A stretch of 5,008 bases of DNA from an uncultured Methanobrevibacter sp. (lineage in GTDB: Archaea > Methanobacteriota > Methanobacteria > Methanobacteriales > Methanobacteriaceae), in NCBI RefSeq assembly GCF_937906425.1, contig NZ_CALCYR010000157.1, positions 1-5,008 of the forward strand, given 5' to 3'. The notes below the pieces were generated by a model. That model searched no databases. It was not told the DNA's origin and saw only the letters and a program-made list of their open reading frames with translations. The translations under genes were made by a program, and so were the position numbers. Shown one piece after another: positions 4,878 to 5,008 of this stretch; position 1 is the first letter of the stretch, and the number at the start of each line of letters is the position of its first letter.

Positions 4878-5008
4878 GTATCGTATTGAATTCATCAATA
4901 TACATATACAATTTAATTTTTAAAAAAAAGTATCCTATTGAATTCATCAATACACATATACAATTTAATTTTTAAAAAAAAGTATCCTATTGAATTCATC
5001 AATACACA
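4878..5008. repeat. 52-base tandem repeat, at least 2.5 units, open at window end
   Basis: Units begin at 4878, 4930 and 4982. The period is exactly 52 bases; the third unit is cut by the window after 27 bases. Units 1 and 2 differ at only two positions (4883 and 4901 in unit 1, 4935 and 4953 in unit 2); the visible part of unit 3 matches unit 2. Each unit has the dyad TATTGA-ATTCA-TCAATA (4884-4900, 4936-4952, 4988-5004). The two complete units also have a TATA-like TTGTATATG on the minus strand and an A8 run. Without variable spacers it is not a CRISPR array. Confidence 0.9.
4898..4911 (-). promoter_or_regulatory. TATA-like element of the EEP gene inside repeat unit 1
   Basis: The minus strand reads TTGTATATGTATAT here, preceded by an A-rich stretch. 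A start about 27 bases downstream falls near 4879, giving a leader of about 26 bases that contains the AGGTGAT site at 4856-4862. The dyad at 4884-4900 lies between this element and the predicted start, which suits a repressor operator. Confidence 0.45.

Noticed and set aside
4878..5008. CRISPR array
   Set aside because: The whole 52-base unit repeats without variable spacers, and the same holds for the array at 3720-3876.
1..5008. tRNA, rRNA or insertion-sequence ends
   Set aside because: No cloverleaf, rRNA-like GC block, transposase motif or paired terminal inverted repeats with target duplication were found.

Overview
AT-rich window with five well-supported protein genes, strong Shine-Dalgarno sites (AGGAGGT, GGTGA, AGGTGAT), one TTG start, TATA-like promoters and T-rich gene ends. 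Short zinc-ribbon proteins joined to membrane segments, plus a DUF2779 nuclease, suggest a methanogenic archaeon of the Methanobacteriales (Methanobrevibacter-like). That assignment rests on style and gene content, not on a marker gene.

Layout. Positions 1-580 hold no intact gene. The minus strand of 39-289 looks like a decayed small coding region running into a T-rich tract, and ATCGAT occurs three times at about 110-base spacing. A TATA box (about 489-507) and a short dyad (530-543) precede a plus-strand pair of small zinc-ribbon membrane proteins (581-997 and 1082-1549). These converge on a minus-strand pair across a hairpin and T-tract region (1559-1625). The minus pair is a DUF2779-type double nuclease (2211-3704) followed 36 bases later by a zinc-ribbon/HAD-like phosphatase protein (1632-2174). 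A 452-base AT-rich gap (3705-4156) carries a degenerate tandem repeat of about 41 bases and the terminator of the next gene. A minus-strand endonuclease/exonuclease/phosphatase-family gene (4157-4852) follows. Its upstream region is a near-perfect 52-base tandem repeat that runs off the window end.

How the genes may work together. The three minus-strand genes are all nucleic-acid or phosphate-end chemistry candidates: a RecB/Cas4-like nuclease fused to a DEDD exonuclease, a HAD protein whose C-terminus resembles polynucleotide-kinase 3'-phosphatases but lacks two usual acidic residues, and an EEP phosphodiesterase. A shared role in DNA or RNA end processing is plausible but inferred. The most unusual features are non-coding. 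Both nuclease transcription units have a tandem array directly upstream, and each repeat unit contains a small dyad. In the 52-base array every unit also carries a TATA-like element, so it reads like a multiplied promoter/operator cassette.
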